DNA of 64,000 bases. Origin: Planctomycetota bacterium. GTDB lineage: Bacteria > Planctomycetota > UBA1135 > GCA-002686595. Positions 42,379 to 51,954 of the stretch are shown in pieces. The notes under the pieces were generated by a model. It did no database searches. It was not told the origin of the DNA and worked only from the letters and a program-made list of their open reading frames with translations. The position numbers and the translations under genes are program-made. Within the stretch, counting starts at the first letter, position 1, and each line of letters starts with the position of its first letter. The stretch covers positions 1-64,000 of the forward strand of contig DUBE01000007.1 in the NCBI GenBank assembly GCA_012960475.1, written 5' to 3'.

Positions 42379-43527
42379 ATGGAACAATTCAACTTTGATC
42401 GCCGTTCCTTGATACGAGGTGCCGCATTGGGTGCCGCGGGAGCTCTCTCACCAGGGCTGGCCAGCAGTTTCTCCCTGCCCCTGCAGAAGGGCCGCAAGAC
42501 GAAGCGTGTGGTGCTGGTTGCCTTTGCAGGAGGCGTCCGTACCCGCGAGACCTTTGGCACACCGGACAACATTCCGAACATGCGTCAACTGGCGGATGAG
42601 GGCGTGCTCTACACCAATGTGGCCACGGCTAACCTTGGCCACTTTGGCGCGACCATGTCGATATTCACCGGCGTCAGCGAGCCACGGGGCATTCGTGAGA
42701 ACGCCCGAGGTCAGGAGCCGACCCTTTTCGAGTACCTGCGCAAGGGACTCGCCATGCCCAAGGAGGACATTTGGGTCACGACCACCGGCGGCGCACAGCA
42801 GGTGAATTATTCCTATTCGCTGCACCCTGAATACGGTGCCAAGTACGGGGCGAATATTTTGGATGGCGAGGGGATTTTCAATACTGAGTTCAAGCAATTG
42901 CTCGACACCTGGGGTATGCCGGAATCCATGGGCGACAAGGAAAAGGCCTTGCTCGATCAACTTCGCAAGGGCGTGGGCGGTGGATCTGATGCAGTGCGCG
43001 AGGCGGAGCGCCTGGCGCGGGTGGAGGAGTACATCCTGAAGGAACTGACTCAGGGCACTTCCGATATCACGGGCACGGCTGCTGGGGATCGCAAGGCCTT
43101 GCGCTTGGCGCGCAACCTGTTGTCCCTCTTCCGCCCCAAGGTAGTGGGCGTAGTGTTGCAAAACGCTGATGTGGCCCACGGGTCCTACAACGCTTACTCA
43201 GAGGTGGTGCGTCAGAACGACGCGGCCATCGGCGAGCTGGTCATGGCGATTCGCGAGGACGAGGACCTGGCCGAGTCCACTGCAGTGATTGTGATGCCGG
43301 AGTTCGGACGTGATCGGGACCTGAATTCACGACGTGGTTTGGATCATGGTGATGGATCGCCGGATCTGCGCCGGGTGACTTGCCTGGCTTGGGGTCCTGA
43401 CTTCAAGCGTGGTGTGGAGATTGATTCTGAGCAGCGCACCACTGATGTGGTGGGCACGGTTTGCGAGTTGTTTGGAACCACCGCCCCCCTCGCCCGTGGT
43501 GGCCGACTGACCGGTCTCTATTCCTGA
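42379..43527 (+). CDS. Tat-exported alkaline-phosphatase-like (DUF1501-like) protein
   Basis: The 382-residue protein starts with a twin-arginine signal (DRRSLIRGAALGAAGALSPG). The body has an alkaline-phosphatase-superfamily outline: RVVLVAFAGGVRTRET, NIPNMRQLADEGVLYTN, a Thr/Ser nucleophile region GHFGATMSIFTG, and a C-terminal VIVMPEFGRDRDL...LDHGDG. The Asp that normally ends the first strand as a metal ligand is replaced by Ala-Gly-Gly. This also fits DUF1501, a relative of the superfamily. Its gene is four bases before the decaheme gene, so the two are coupled. Confidence 0.7.
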   Translation: MEQFNFDRRSLIRGAALGAAGALSPGLASSFSLPLQKGRKTKRVVLVAFAGGVRTRETFGTPDNIPNMRQLADEGVLYTNVATANLGHFGATMSIFTGVSEPRGIRENARGQEPTLFEYLRKGLAMPKEDIWVTTTGGAQQVNYSYSLHPEYGAKYGANILDGEGIFNTEFKQLLDTWGMPESMGDKEKALLDQLRKGVGGGSDAVREAERLARVEEYILKELTQGTSDITGTAAGDRKALRLARNLLSLFRPKVVGVVLQNADVAHGSYNAYSEVVRQNDAAIGELVMAIREDEDLAESTAVIVMPEFGRDRDLNSRRGLDHGDGSPDLRRVTCLAWGPDFKRGVEIDSEQRTTDVVGTVCELFGTTAPLARGGRLTGLYS

Positions 43528-43531
43528 TCGC

Positions 43532-46500
43532 GTGGCCTCTGACCAGCCTCTCAAGCCCTTCCCCGCACGGCCGCGCTGGGGATGGTGGCCCATGTTGCTC
43601 ATGGTGCTTGTCCTGCCATTCTTGGTGGAGGGAGTTCCCGCAGGTTCGGCTTTCCAGGATTCAGACGGGAGCATTCAGATGGAGATCGAACCCCACCCGG
43701 TGCCCACCCAGCCGGCAGCGGGAGGCGAGGGTTCTGATGGTTGCTTGCATTGTCATCAAGGCGTGGAGGACATGCACCCTTGGCTTGCTCTCTCCTGCGT
43801 GGAGTGTCACGGGGGAGATCCCAGTACGCACAACAAGCTCAAGGCCCATGTACCCAACATCTCCAACAGGGACACGGATGAGCGCGTGGCCCCCCTCGCC
43901 AAGGACTTGACCTGGCGGCGCTTCAAGAACCCCGCTGACTTGCGGGTGATTGATGTGACCTGTGGCACCTGCCATGCGGAGGCCTGTAAGGATCTGTTTC
44001 TTTCATTGCACGGCACTACTGCCGGGCACCTGTCAGATGGCTTCTACGAGATTGGCCAGATTCCGAAGAAGGGTTCGCTCTTCGGCGTCTTTCCCGTGCC
44101 CGGGCACTTGACCGATGAAGGCGATGTGGACCGTCTGATTCAGCCGCCCGCCTTTTCTACCGCGGACGACGAGACGCGCCTGTCCAGCCACTTCCCCGAT
44201 CTGATTCGCAAGGAGTGCATGCAGTGCCATTTGTGGTCGCCGGGCCGGGGCCTGCGGGGCCGAACGGGTTTCGATGGGGATTATCGTGGTGAAGGTTGCG
44301 CCGCCTGTCATGTGCCCTACGCCTCCACCGGTTTGTCCGACACGGCGGACCGCTCGATTTCCAAGACCGAACCGGGTCATCCTCGTCGGCATGTAATGAC
44401 CTCCGCGCCCAGCACCCAGACATGTGTCAGTTGTCACTATGGGGATGCGTCCATCGGGCTGCACTTTCGGGGTTTGTCCCAATTGCCTCCCAACAGCGCG
44501 GGCGGCCCGGATATCGAAGGCACCACGAATGTGCGACTGAATCGCACCTTCTATGTGAACGACAATCTCCTGACGCCGCCGGATGTGCACCACGAGTTTG
44601 GCATGCACTGCGTGGATTGTCATGGGCGCGGGGATGTGATGGGGGACGGTGCCCTGCACGGGAGCATGGAGCATGCGGTGGCGATCTCTTGCGAATCCTG
44701 TCACGGCACGTTCGATGCTCGCGCCAGCATGACCACAGCCCGCGGCGAGGCGCTTGACAACATTTGGCGGGATGGGAGTCAGCTGTTGCTTAAGAGCAAA
44801 GTCACCGGCAAGACCCACCGAATCAAAGAGGTCATGGATGTACTCGATCCGAACCATCCCGATCACATTCCCGCAGCATTGGCCGCTATGAACAGCAATC
44901 ACAAGGGCCTTGAGTGCTACGCTTGTCATGCGGGATGGAATGTGAACTTTCTGGGCTTTCATTTCTATCGCAACGAGAGCCTGACCCAAATGGACCTGAT
45001 TACCGGGCGCCGCACCAAGGGCCGCGTGACCACCCAGGAAAAGGTATTCACGAGTTGGAAATCTTTCTACGCAGGACTGAACGAGAAGGGCCGCATCGCC
45101 CCCTTCATGACCGGCTTCGCCACCATGGGCACGGTGGATGGGGAGGATGGGTCTCGTATTCTGGACCAGGTCATGCCTGAGACCGCTGCGGGCTTGTCGG
45201 GCATGACCATGATCCATCATCAGGTGCACACCACCCGGCCCACGGCCCGCGAGTGCGTGGAGTGTCACCGTTCGGGCGGGACCTGGGGTCTGGGTACCTC
45301 AAACTTCCGCTTGGGCCGTCAGATCGCTTTTGTGGCGGACCGACGGGGAATCGAAGCGGTGGCGCTCAATCGGCAGAACTTGGCTGGTTCGATTCCCCTG
45401 GGCAAGTTTGTCCTGCCGGATGTTGTGGACCTGGAGTTGGATTGCGACCCGTTGCAGGGCTACGGCAAGATCCTCTATGCCAGCGAAGGTGGACGGGGAA
45501 TTCATGTGTTTGATGTGGCGGATCCGCGCGCCTTCAATCGGCTGGCGTTTATCGAGACGATTTCACCCCGGGGCCTGGCCAAGGCCGGGGACTATCTGTT
45601 CATTGCAGATGGCATCGGGGGCTTGCGCGTGGTGGATGTGAGTGTTCCCGCCAAGCCCAAGGTTGTGGGACAGTTGCCGCTCTTTGATGCACAAGAGGTT
45701 GAGGTCCGTTGGCCTTACGCTTATCTGGCAGATGGGATTGGCGGTCTGGCAATTGTCGATATCCGCGATCCGATTCGACCGCGTTTGATCAGTGGCCTTG
45801 GTTGGACTGTGGGCGCGAACCAAACCATGGCGGCCATCGACCTGGACCTGGTTTTTCAATACAGTCGTCCCGCGGTCTTGCACGGGGATGTGCCGGCCCC
45901 CTATCGCACTGATGCGCGCAATCTATGCGCCGTGGTGGATGAGAATGCGGGCTTGATCTTGATCGATGTAACCGAGCCCAGCCATCCAGAAGTGGTCTAT
46001 CCCAATCCCAGTCGTTCCACGCGCGCGAGTCGGCGGCCTGGGACGCTCTATCGGGGCCTTGCCCTGCGCACCAAGGTCGATCCAGCGCCGCCCTTGGGTG
46101 GCAAGCGAACAACGGAGACTGATTATGTCTACCTGCTGGAGGAACGCACCCAGGGCAATGGGGATCAGGTCTCTGCCGTGCGTGCGATTGACGTCGCCAA
46201 TCCCAAGCGCCCGCGCGTGATTGATTCTCTTCGCGTTGAAGGCTCCTCCGAGTCACTGGTGCACCTTTCGATCTACAACCAGCCTTTCCTGCAGTCTCTG
46301 GCCCTGGTGGCCGGTGATGAGGGTGTCAGTCTGGTGGACCTGACCAATTCGGAGGGTCTGGAGTCCGGTGGCGTGTTGATGAGCATCCGTAACGCCTACG
46401 CAATCGCCGTGGAGGAGTTCCCGCTGGACGCCATGATCGATCCTTCCGGCCGCCGTCTCAAGGATGTTAGTCACGAGGGTTCCCGCTGGCTGTTGCCGAG

Positions 46501-47509
46501 GGAAGTAGCGAACATTCTCGATGTGCCGGGTGTGTTGCTGGGAACGATCAAGAGCGACGAACCTCCCCCGTCGATTCCCGGCCACAGCGCGCGCCTGTTC
46601 TTCGTTCGGTACGACGAAAGTCGCGATGGCCTTCTAACCGGAGCCGAGCTGGCCAAGGCTGGGAGTGTTCTCGATCGTAATGGGGATGGTCGCGTAACCC
46701 TGGCAGAAGCCGCGCTTGTTGGTCAGCTGTTTGAGAAGCCAAGGACTGCGGTGGCCGAGCCAGAGCAGGTTGTCTTTGGCGAGGAGCGTACGGATTCCGA
46801 CGGCGATCTTGCGCGCTTGCTTGACGGTCATGATGGCCGTGTTCATGATCGGAACCGGGACGGCCGTCTTGATCGCAGGGAGATGTCACGGGCACTCTTT
46901 GCGGCTTTGGACTTGAACGGCGATGATCGCCTGAACCGTGGCGAGCTCTCGCGGCATCCGGGTCGCGCCCGGCAGATTCGTTACGGGGACGAAGGGGCCC
47001 TTGAGGACTTCAGCAAGCGCGACCTGAACAAGGGCGGCACCATTGCAATCCGGGAGTTCAAGATTCTCGACCCTGAATGGACGGCACTCGATCGGGACTC
47101 CGATGGGGGAGTGCAGTTGCCAACCCTGCGCAAGGACCGGGGACGTGGAAATGAAGTCCTGCCTCTGCCATCCGAGTGGCCTGTGCGCAGGAATCTGGCA
47201 GTTCCCCTGCCCCCCTTTCTGGAAGATGGTGCCTTGGCGGCTTTCGACAAGAATGGGGACACGGATCTTTCGCAGCGTGAGTTGCGTGACCGGGAGGATC
47301 TGCTGGAGCTTGCCGATCAGGACTACTCGGGCCTGCTTGAGAGCAACGAGTGGATGCGCCTGGAAGCAATCGCCAGGGGCGGCAATCTCGACTCCCTGGC
47401 GGACAGTTTCTTGGAGCGCTGGGACTTGGATGGCAGTGGTGAGGTTGAGGAGCACGAGCTGCCAGCCTTTGCCCGCCCTGTTCTGCGTCAGCGACGCCCT
47501 CATCGCTAG
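43532..47509 (+). CDS. Decaheme cytochrome c fused to LVIVD-type propeller and EF-hand array
   Basis: The 1325-residue exported protein has an N-terminal signal/anchor helix (about 18-40). A cytochrome domain follows with ten CxxCH heme sites at residues 71, 89, 144, 229, 256, 298, 360, 387, 462 and 575. Next is an LVIVD-type beta-propeller (about 595-1000; repeats like LFIADGIGGLRVVDV, AYLADGIGGLAIVDI). About nine EF-hand-like loops fill the C-terminal 300 residues (DRNGDGRVTLAE, DLDGSGEVEEHE), some degenerate. Electron transfer in the periplasm or at the cell surface with calcium-dependent assembly is inferred; the substrate is unknown. The start is the GTG at 43532. Confidence 0.85.
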   Translation: MASDQPLKPFPARPRWGWWPMLLMVLVLPFLVEGVPAGSAFQDSDGSIQMEIEPHPVPTQPAAGGEGSDGCLHCHQGVEDMHPWLALSCVECHGGDPSTHNKLKAHVPNISNRDTDERVAPLAKDLTWRRFKNPADLRVIDVTCGTCHAEACKDLFLSLHGTTAGHLSDGFYEIGQIPKKGSLFGVFPVPGHLTDEGDVDRLIQPPAFSTADDETRLSSHFPDLIRKECMQCHLWSPGRGLRGRTGFDGDYRGEGCAACHVPYASTGLSDTADRSISKTEPGHPRRHVMTSAPSTQTCVSCHYGDASIGLHFRGLSQLPPNSAGGPDIEGTTNVRLNRTFYVNDNLLTPPDVHHEFGMHCVDCHGRGDVMGDGALHGSMEHAVAISCESCHGTFDARASMTTARGEALDNIWRDGSQLLLKSKVTGKTHRIKEVMDVLDPNHPDHIPAALAAMNSNHKGLECYACHAGWNVNFLGFHFYRNESLTQMDLITGRRTKGRVTTQEKVFTSWKSFYAGLNEKGRIAPFMTGFATMGTVDGEDGSRILDQVMPETAAGLSGMTMIHHQVHTTRPTARECVECHRSGGTWGLGTSNFRLGRQIAFVADRRGIEAVALNRQNLAGSIPLGKFVLPDVVDLELDCDPLQGYGKILYASEGGRGIHVFDVADPRAFNRLAFIETISPRGLAKAGDYLFIADGIGGLRVVDVSVPAKPKVVGQLPLFDAQEVEVRWPYAYLADGIGGLAIVDIRDPIRPRLISGLGWTVGANQTMAAIDLDLVFQYSRPAVLHGDVPAPYRTDARNLCAVVDENAGLILIDVTEPSHPEVVYPNPSRSTRASRRPGTLYRGLALRTKVDPAPPLGGKRTTETDYVYLLEERTQGNGDQVSAVRAIDVANPKRPRVIDSLRVEGSSESLVHLSIYNQPFLQSLALVAGDEGVSLVDLTNSEGLESGGVLMSIRNAYAIAVEEFPLDAMIDPSGRRLKDVSHEGSRWLLPREVANILDVPGVLLGTIKSDEPPPSIPGHSARLFFVRYDESRDGLLTGAELAKAGSVLDRNGDGRVTLAEAALVGQLFEKPRTAVAEPEQVVFGEERTDSDGDLARLLDGHDGRVHDRNRDGRLDRREMSRALFAALDLNGDDRLNRGELSRHPGRARQIRYGDEGALEDFSKRDLNKGGTIAIREFKILDPEWTALDRDSDGGVQLPTLRKDRGRGNEVLPLPSEWPVRRNLAVPLPPFLEDGALAAFDKNGDTDLSQRELRDREDLLELADQDYSGLLESNEWMRLEAIARGGNLDSLADSFLERWDLDGSGEVEEHELPAFARPVLRQRRPHR

Positions 47510-47531
47510 GCTCGCCATTGGTCGCAATTGA

Positions 47532-47553
47532 GCCTCATTTGTGAGGCATTTTC
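47532..47553 (+). terminator. Probable terminator after the decaheme gene
   Basis: GCCTCA (47532-47537) and TGAGGC (47542-47547) form a 6-bp stem with loop TTTG, followed by ATTTTC. Short but correctly placed 23 bases after the stop. Confidence 0.5.
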
Positions 47554-47627
47554 ACTATCTGGCCCAGAGAATTGTCACCCCTTTTGGGGCCTGGGATCGA
47601 GCCTGTGATAACCTCCGCCGCTGCCCC

Positions 47628-48560
47628 ATGGACCTCAAGATCCTTCCTATTGATCCGACCGCCCTGGGCGGCCGCAAACCCAGTTGGCTCAAGGTGCCTC
47701 TGCCGGGGGGTGAGGGCTACACGCGCCTGCGGCGGCTGACCCGTGAACTCAAGCTGAATACGGTTTGCGAGGAGGCCCATTGCCCCAACATCGGTGAGTG
47801 CTGGAAGGGCGAGCGGGCAACCATGACACTGATGGTCTTGGGGGCCGAGTGCACTCGGAGGTGCCGATTTTGCGCGGTCAAGACAGTTGAACGCGCTGCG
47901 GCTCCGGACCCAGCTGAGCCCGAGCATGTGGGGCGCGCTGTGGCAGCCCTTGATCTTGACTATGTGGTCATCACCAGCGTGGATCGGGACGACCTGGAGG
48001 ATGGTGGGGCAGGGCACTACGCCAAGTGCGTTGGTTCGATCCGTAGCCACTCGGTACACACGATTGTAGAGACCCTGATTCCCGACTACACCGGTTCCAT
48101 GCTCAAGACCTTGATGCAATCGGAGCCCGACGTGCTGGCTCACAATGTGGAGGTGGTGCCGCGCTTGCAGCGCCGCATCCGGGATCCTCGTTGTTCCTTT
48201 GAGAGGTCCTTGGATACCCTGCGCGAGGCTCGCGTGCTCTCATCGCGTGTATTTACCAAGTCTTCATTGATGCTTGGATTGGGCGAGACCGAGGCTGAGG
48301 TGGAGGAGGCCATGGGGCTCCTCCGGGCCGCGGAGGTGGACTTTCTGACCCTGGGCCAGTATCTGCGCCCTTCACCTCAACATGCTCCGGTGCGTGAGTA
48401 TGTCACACCCGAGCGCTTTGACGCCTACGACCGCCTGGGACGGGCAATGGGATTCCGTCAAGTTGCTTCTGGGCCCTTGGTGCGCTCCAGTTACAAGGCG
48501 GGCGAACTCCAAGCTGCTCACCTTGTGCGCGAGCGGCGCAAGCAGGAACACTCAACATGA
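47628..48560 (+). CDS. lipA: Lipoyl synthase
   Basis: Radical-SAM enzyme that inserts two sulfurs into protein-bound octanoate. The auxiliary cluster cysteines are in CEEAHCPNIGEC (Cys47/52/58), the radical-SAM cysteines in CTRRCRFC (Cys75/79/82), and the C-terminal serine ligand lies in VRSSYKAGE. The 310-residue length is normal. It is the first gene of the lipoate/2-oxoacid-dehydrogenase locus; its stop overlaps the E1alpha start (ATGA). Confidence 0.97.
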   Translation: MDLKILPIDPTALGGRKPSWLKVPLPGGEGYTRLRRLTRELKLNTVCEEAHCPNIGECWKGERATMTLMVLGAECTRRCRFCAVKTVERAAAPDPAEPEHVGRAVAALDLDYVVITSVDRDDLEDGGAGHYAKCVGSIRSHSVHTIVETLIPDYTGSMLKTLMQSEPDVLAHNVEVVPRLQRRIRDPRCSFERSLDTLREARVLSSRVFTKSSLMLGLGETEAEVEEAMGLLRAAEVDFLTLGQYLRPSPQHAPVREYVTPERFDAYDRLGRAMGFRQVASGPLVRSSYKAGELQAAHLVRERRKQEHST

Positions 48561-49669
48561 CCGAAATGCTGACCATGTTCAAAGCGGATGGATCCGCTCC
48601 AGACTTCAATGGCGCCCTGGATGACAAGGCGTTGGTCCATTGCTACCGCACCATGCTGATGGTGCGGGCCTTTGATGACATCTGCATGAAACTGCAGCGC
48701 TCGGGCAGGATTGGTTTTTCGATCCCCAACAAGGGTGTCGAAGCCACCCAGGTAGGGGCTGCAAGTGCCCTGCGCGCGACGGACTTTTTCTTTCCCAGCT
48801 ACCGGGACTTTGGCATGGCATTGCACCATGGCGCAAAGCCTGTCGACATGATGCACAACATGTTCGGCAACGCTTCTGACTCGGCCCGCGGCCGACAGAT
48901 GTCAGTTCACTTTTCGTTTACCGATCCTGTGCGTTTCTTCTCGATCAGCTCTCCGATAGGCACGCACCTGCCCCATGCTGTGGGCGCGGCCTATGCTGCC
49001 CAGGCTTTGGGTAAAGACGATGTGAGCTTGGCTAGCTTCGGTGACGGAGGCACATCGAGCGCGGGATTCCACAGTGCCTTGAATCTGGCAGGTGTTTGGA
49101 AGGCGCCGGTGATCTTCCTGTGTCAGAACAATGGGTGGGCGATTTCGTTGCCCTCCAGCGGTCAAACTGCCTCCGACGGCTATGCAATCAAGGCAAAGGC
49201 TTATGGCATGCCCGGCGTCACGGTGGATGGCAATGATCTTCTGGCAGTCAATCAGGCGGTGGGCGATGCTGCCAAGCGTGCGCGTGGAGGCGAGGGCCCT
49301 ACCTTGATCGAGGCTTATACCTACCGCATGGGTGGACACTCCACTTCGGATGATCCCACCAAGTATGTGCCCGCCGAGGAACTCGAAAAGTGGGCAAAGA
49401 AGGATCCGGTGTTGCGCATGCAGCGTTTCTTGGACAAGAGCGGTCTGTGGGACGAAAAACTGGAGGAGAAGCTGCTGACAGAGTGTGCTGATGAAGTTGC
49501 CCAGGCTGCCAAGGTTGCCGAGGCGACTCCTGGTCCGACTCTTGAGACGATCTTCAGCGATGTATACGAGACCCTCCCCTTGCACCTGCGCCGTCAGGGT
49601 GAGCAGGCCTTCGATTTGGCCGAGAGAAAAGGCGGCGCCGACGCTGGAGGCGGCGCTTTTCCACTTTGA
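48557..49669 (+). CDS. 2-oxoacid dehydrogenase E1 alpha subunit (first copy)
   Basis: Thiamine-diphosphate subunit of a two-component (alpha2beta2) E1 (370 residues). The cofactor motif GDGGTSSAGF...QNNGWAIS is complete. The phosphorylation-loop-like segment YRMGGHSTSDDP resembles branched-chain 2-oxoacid dehydrogenases more than pyruvate dehydrogenases, as does GRQMSVHFS. Its beta partner follows 41 bases on. The substrate (branched-chain acids or pyruvate) is not certain. The C-terminus GGGAFPL closely matches the second E1alpha in the locus. Confidence 0.93.
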   Translation: MTEMLTMFKADGSAPDFNGALDDKALVHCYRTMLMVRAFDDICMKLQRSGRIGFSIPNKGVEATQVGAASALRATDFFFPSYRDFGMALHHGAKPVDMMHNMFGNASDSARGRQMSVHFSFTDPVRFFSISSPIGTHLPHAVGAAYAAQALGKDDVSLASFGDGGTSSAGFHSALNLAGVWKAPVIFLCQNNGWAISLPSSGQTASDGYAIKAKAYGMPGVTVDGNDLLAVNQAVGDAAKRARGGEGPTLIEAYTYRMGGHSTSDDPTKYVPAEELEKWAKKDPVLRMQRFLDKSGLWDEKLEEKLLTECADEVAQAAKVAEATPGPTLETIFSDVYETLPLHLRRQGEQAFDLAERKGGADAGGGAFPL

Positions 49670-49710
49670 TTTCGCAACGCCCCCCGATTCACCAAGCAAG
49701 CACAGACACC

Positions 49711-50685
49711 ATGAGAACACTTACTTTGCTCCAGGCGGTAAACGACGCGCTGCACACAAAAATGCGCGAGGACGAGCGCGTGACGGTCTTTGGCGAGGAT
49801 GTGGGTCCCAAGGGCGGCGTCTTTCTAGCCACCGAAGGCCTGACCCAGGAGTTCGGAAAGCAACGCTGCTTTGACACGCCCCTTTCCGAAGATGGCATCG
49901 TTGGGGCAGCGGTGGGCATGGCGGTCAACGGCCTCCTGCCTGTGTGTGAAATACAGTTCCAGGACTTCATCTTTCCCGCCTTTGACCAGATTGTCAGCGA
50001 AGCGGCCAAGTTGCGTTACCGCTCCGGTGGTCAGTACACCGCTCCCATGGTGATCCGGACGCCCTACGGCGGCGGCATCCGCGGCGGCCTGTATCACAGC
50101 CAATCTGGCGAGGCCTACTTTGCGCATACTCCCGGTTTGAAGGTTGTGATCCCTTCCACGCCACACGATGCCAAGGGGCTCTTGATAGCCGCCATTGAAG
50201 ACCCCGATCCCGTGCTCTTCCTGGAGCCCAAAGCTCTCTATCGCTCAGTCAAGGGCGAGGTGCCCGAGGGCAGGTACAGTATTGACCTGTCAACAGTGCG
50301 TACTGTGCGCGAGGGTTCAGATGTGACGGTTTTCTGCTACGGAGCCATGGTTCCTGTTTGCGAGAAGGCCGCCGCCAAGGCTGCTGAAGGTGGCATAGAG
50401 ACACATGTGATGGACCTGCGTACATTGCTTCCTCTCGACGAGGAAGCCGTCCTGGATGCAGCCAGGCGTACAGGGCGCGTAGTGGTGGTACATGAGGCTC
50501 CCCGTTTTTGCGGTTATGGCGCTGAAATCAGCGCCTTGATCGCTGAAAATGCAATCGAGTACATGGAAGCCCCTGTCAGGCGTGTCACGGGATTCGACAC
50601 TCCCTTTCCGAACACTCTTGAACACCATTACATGCCGGACGAGCGTCGGGTCCTCGATGCGATTGAAGGTGTGGCCTCTTTTTGA
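49711..50685 (+). CDS. 2-oxoacid dehydrogenase E1 beta subunit
   Basis: Transketolase-like beta subunit of the E1 heterotetramer (324 residues). It has VFGEDVGPKGGVFLATEGL near the N-terminus, ISEDGIVGAAVGMA-like LSEDGIVGAAVGMAVNG, EIQFQDFIFPAFDQI, and the C-terminal VVVHEAPRFCGYGAE, followed by RVTGFDTPFP. The ATG at 49711 is set by the family N-terminus (TLLQAVNDAL); the leader before it has no Shine-Dalgarno sequence. It is the only E1beta in a locus with two E1alpha genes. Confidence 0.95.
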   Translation: MRTLTLLQAVNDALHTKMREDERVTVFGEDVGPKGGVFLATEGLTQEFGKQRCFDTPLSEDGIVGAAVGMAVNGLLPVCEIQFQDFIFPAFDQIVSEAAKLRYRSGGQYTAPMVIRTPYGGGIRGGLYHSQSGEAYFAHTPGLKVVIPSTPHDAKGLLIAAIEDPDPVLFLEPKALYRSVKGEVPEGRYSIDLSTVRTVREGSDVTVFCYGAMVPVCEKAAAKAAEGGIETHVMDLRTLLPLDEEAVLDAARRTGRVVVVHEAPRFCGYGAEISALIAENAIEYMEAPVRRVTGFDTPFPNTLEHHYMPDERRVLDAIEGVASF

Positions 50686-50705
50686 CCCCAGCAAGTTATC
50701 CAACC

Positions 50706-51950
50706 ATGATTGAATTCAAATTACCGGATATTGGCGAAGGCACTGCGGAGGGCGAGATCGTCAAGTGGCTCGTTTCTGTGGGTGAAGTGGTCAAAGAGCA
50801 CCAGGCAGTAGTCGAGGTGATGACTGACAAGGCCACGGTCGAGGTGCCCGCCCCTGCAGATGGGATAATCACCGAGTTGCTTGCGGGGGAAGGGGACGTT
50901 GTGCCCGTGGGCGATGTAATTTTTCATTTGGACAATGCTGGTGGCGGAGCGCCTGTTGTGGATTCGAAACCGCCTGCTTCCAGCACACCTGAGCCTGCAC
51001 CCGCAGCCGCTCCAGTTCTGGTTGCAACAGCCGCCACTGGTAAGGTCCTGGCGGTTCCCAGCGCCCGCCGCGTGGCCAGGGAACTTGGCGTTGACCTTGC
51101 GACTGTCGCCGGTAGCGGTCGCAACGGAGTCATCCGTCGCGCCGATGTGGAGGCCAGTGCCGCGGGTCCACGTGTCGTATCAGCAGCGCCCAGGCCCTCG
51201 GCTGTCTCCGAACAGCGGATTCCATTCCGCGGGGTGCGTCGCAAGGTTGCCGAAGCCATGACGCGTTCCGTCCAGACCGCAGTGCATTTCACCATCGTGG
51301 AAGAAGTGGATGTGACTGAGTTGGTGCGGGTACGACAAAAGGCCAAGGCGCTTGGTGCTCAACAGAACATCAAGGTTACGTTCATGCCCTTCATCATGAA
51401 GGCTGTGGCTAGCGGCCTGATGAAATTTCCCATGCTCAACGGCCACCTTGATGAGGACGCCGGCGAGATCGTGCTGCCCGGCACAGTGAACCTGGGCATT
51501 GCCACAGACACTCCCAATGGCCTGATCGTGCCGGTGATCTCTGGCGTGGAGTCCAAGGGTTTGTTGCAGTTGGCGGCCGAACTGGAAGATCTAGCTGATC
51601 GCACGCGCAAGGGGCAGGCGCGCCCGGATGAACTACGCGGCAGCACGTTCTCGATCACTAACGCGGGCAACATCGGTGGAACTCTTGCGACACCGATCAT
51701 TAACTTCCCAGATATCGCGATCCTAGGTGTACATCGCATTGTCAGGCGTCCAGGCGTGGTGGATACGCCCAATGGCGAACTCATTGAAGTGCGCCAGTAC
51801 ATGAACTTCTCCTGCAGCGTGGATCATCGACTAGCCGATGGGGCCGACGCGGCCCGATTCGTGGCACACCTGCGCCAAACCTTGGAAGAGCCAGGCCTGC
51901 TGACCCTGTTGCTTGCCCTCAAAATCGATTCGATGGAATCTCTTGCTTAG
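50706..51950 (+). CDS. 2-oxoacid dehydrogenase E2 (dihydrolipoyl acyltransferase)
   Basis: The 414-residue E2 core has one lipoyl domain with the lipoylated Lys42 in MTDKATVEV, an Ala/Pro-rich linker, and a peripheral-subunit-binding domain (PSARRVARELGVDLATV, GRNGVIRRADV). The catalytic acyltransferase domain ends with the active-site motif DHRLADGADAA. Order, length and the single lipoyl domain resemble branched-chain E2. LipA and LipB for its modification are encoded in the same locus. Starts at the ATG at 50706, 20 bases after E1beta. Confidence 0.95.
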   Translation: MIEFKLPDIGEGTAEGEIVKWLVSVGEVVKEHQAVVEVMTDKATVEVPAPADGIITELLAGEGDVVPVGDVIFHLDNAGGGAPVVDSKPPASSTPEPAPAAAPVLVATAATGKVLAVPSARRVARELGVDLATVAGSGRNGVIRRADVEASAAGPRVVSAAPRPSAVSEQRIPFRGVRRKVAEAMTRSVQTAVHFTIVEEVDVTELVRVRQKAKALGAQQNIKVTFMPFIMKAVASGLMKFPMLNGHLDEDAGEIVLPGTVNLGIATDTPNGLIVPVISGVESKGLLQLAAELEDLADRTRKGQARPDELRGSTFSITNAGNIGGTLATPIINFPDIAILGVHRIVRRPGVVDTPNGELIEVRQYMNFSCSVDHRLADGADAARFVAHLRQTLEEPGLLTLLLALKIDSMESLA

Positions 51951-51954
51951 TTGC

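Noticed and set aside
44033-45268. Minus-strand 411-codon frame opposite the decaheme gene
   Set aside because: Rich in His/Arg because it mirrors CxxCH coding; no domain recognised.
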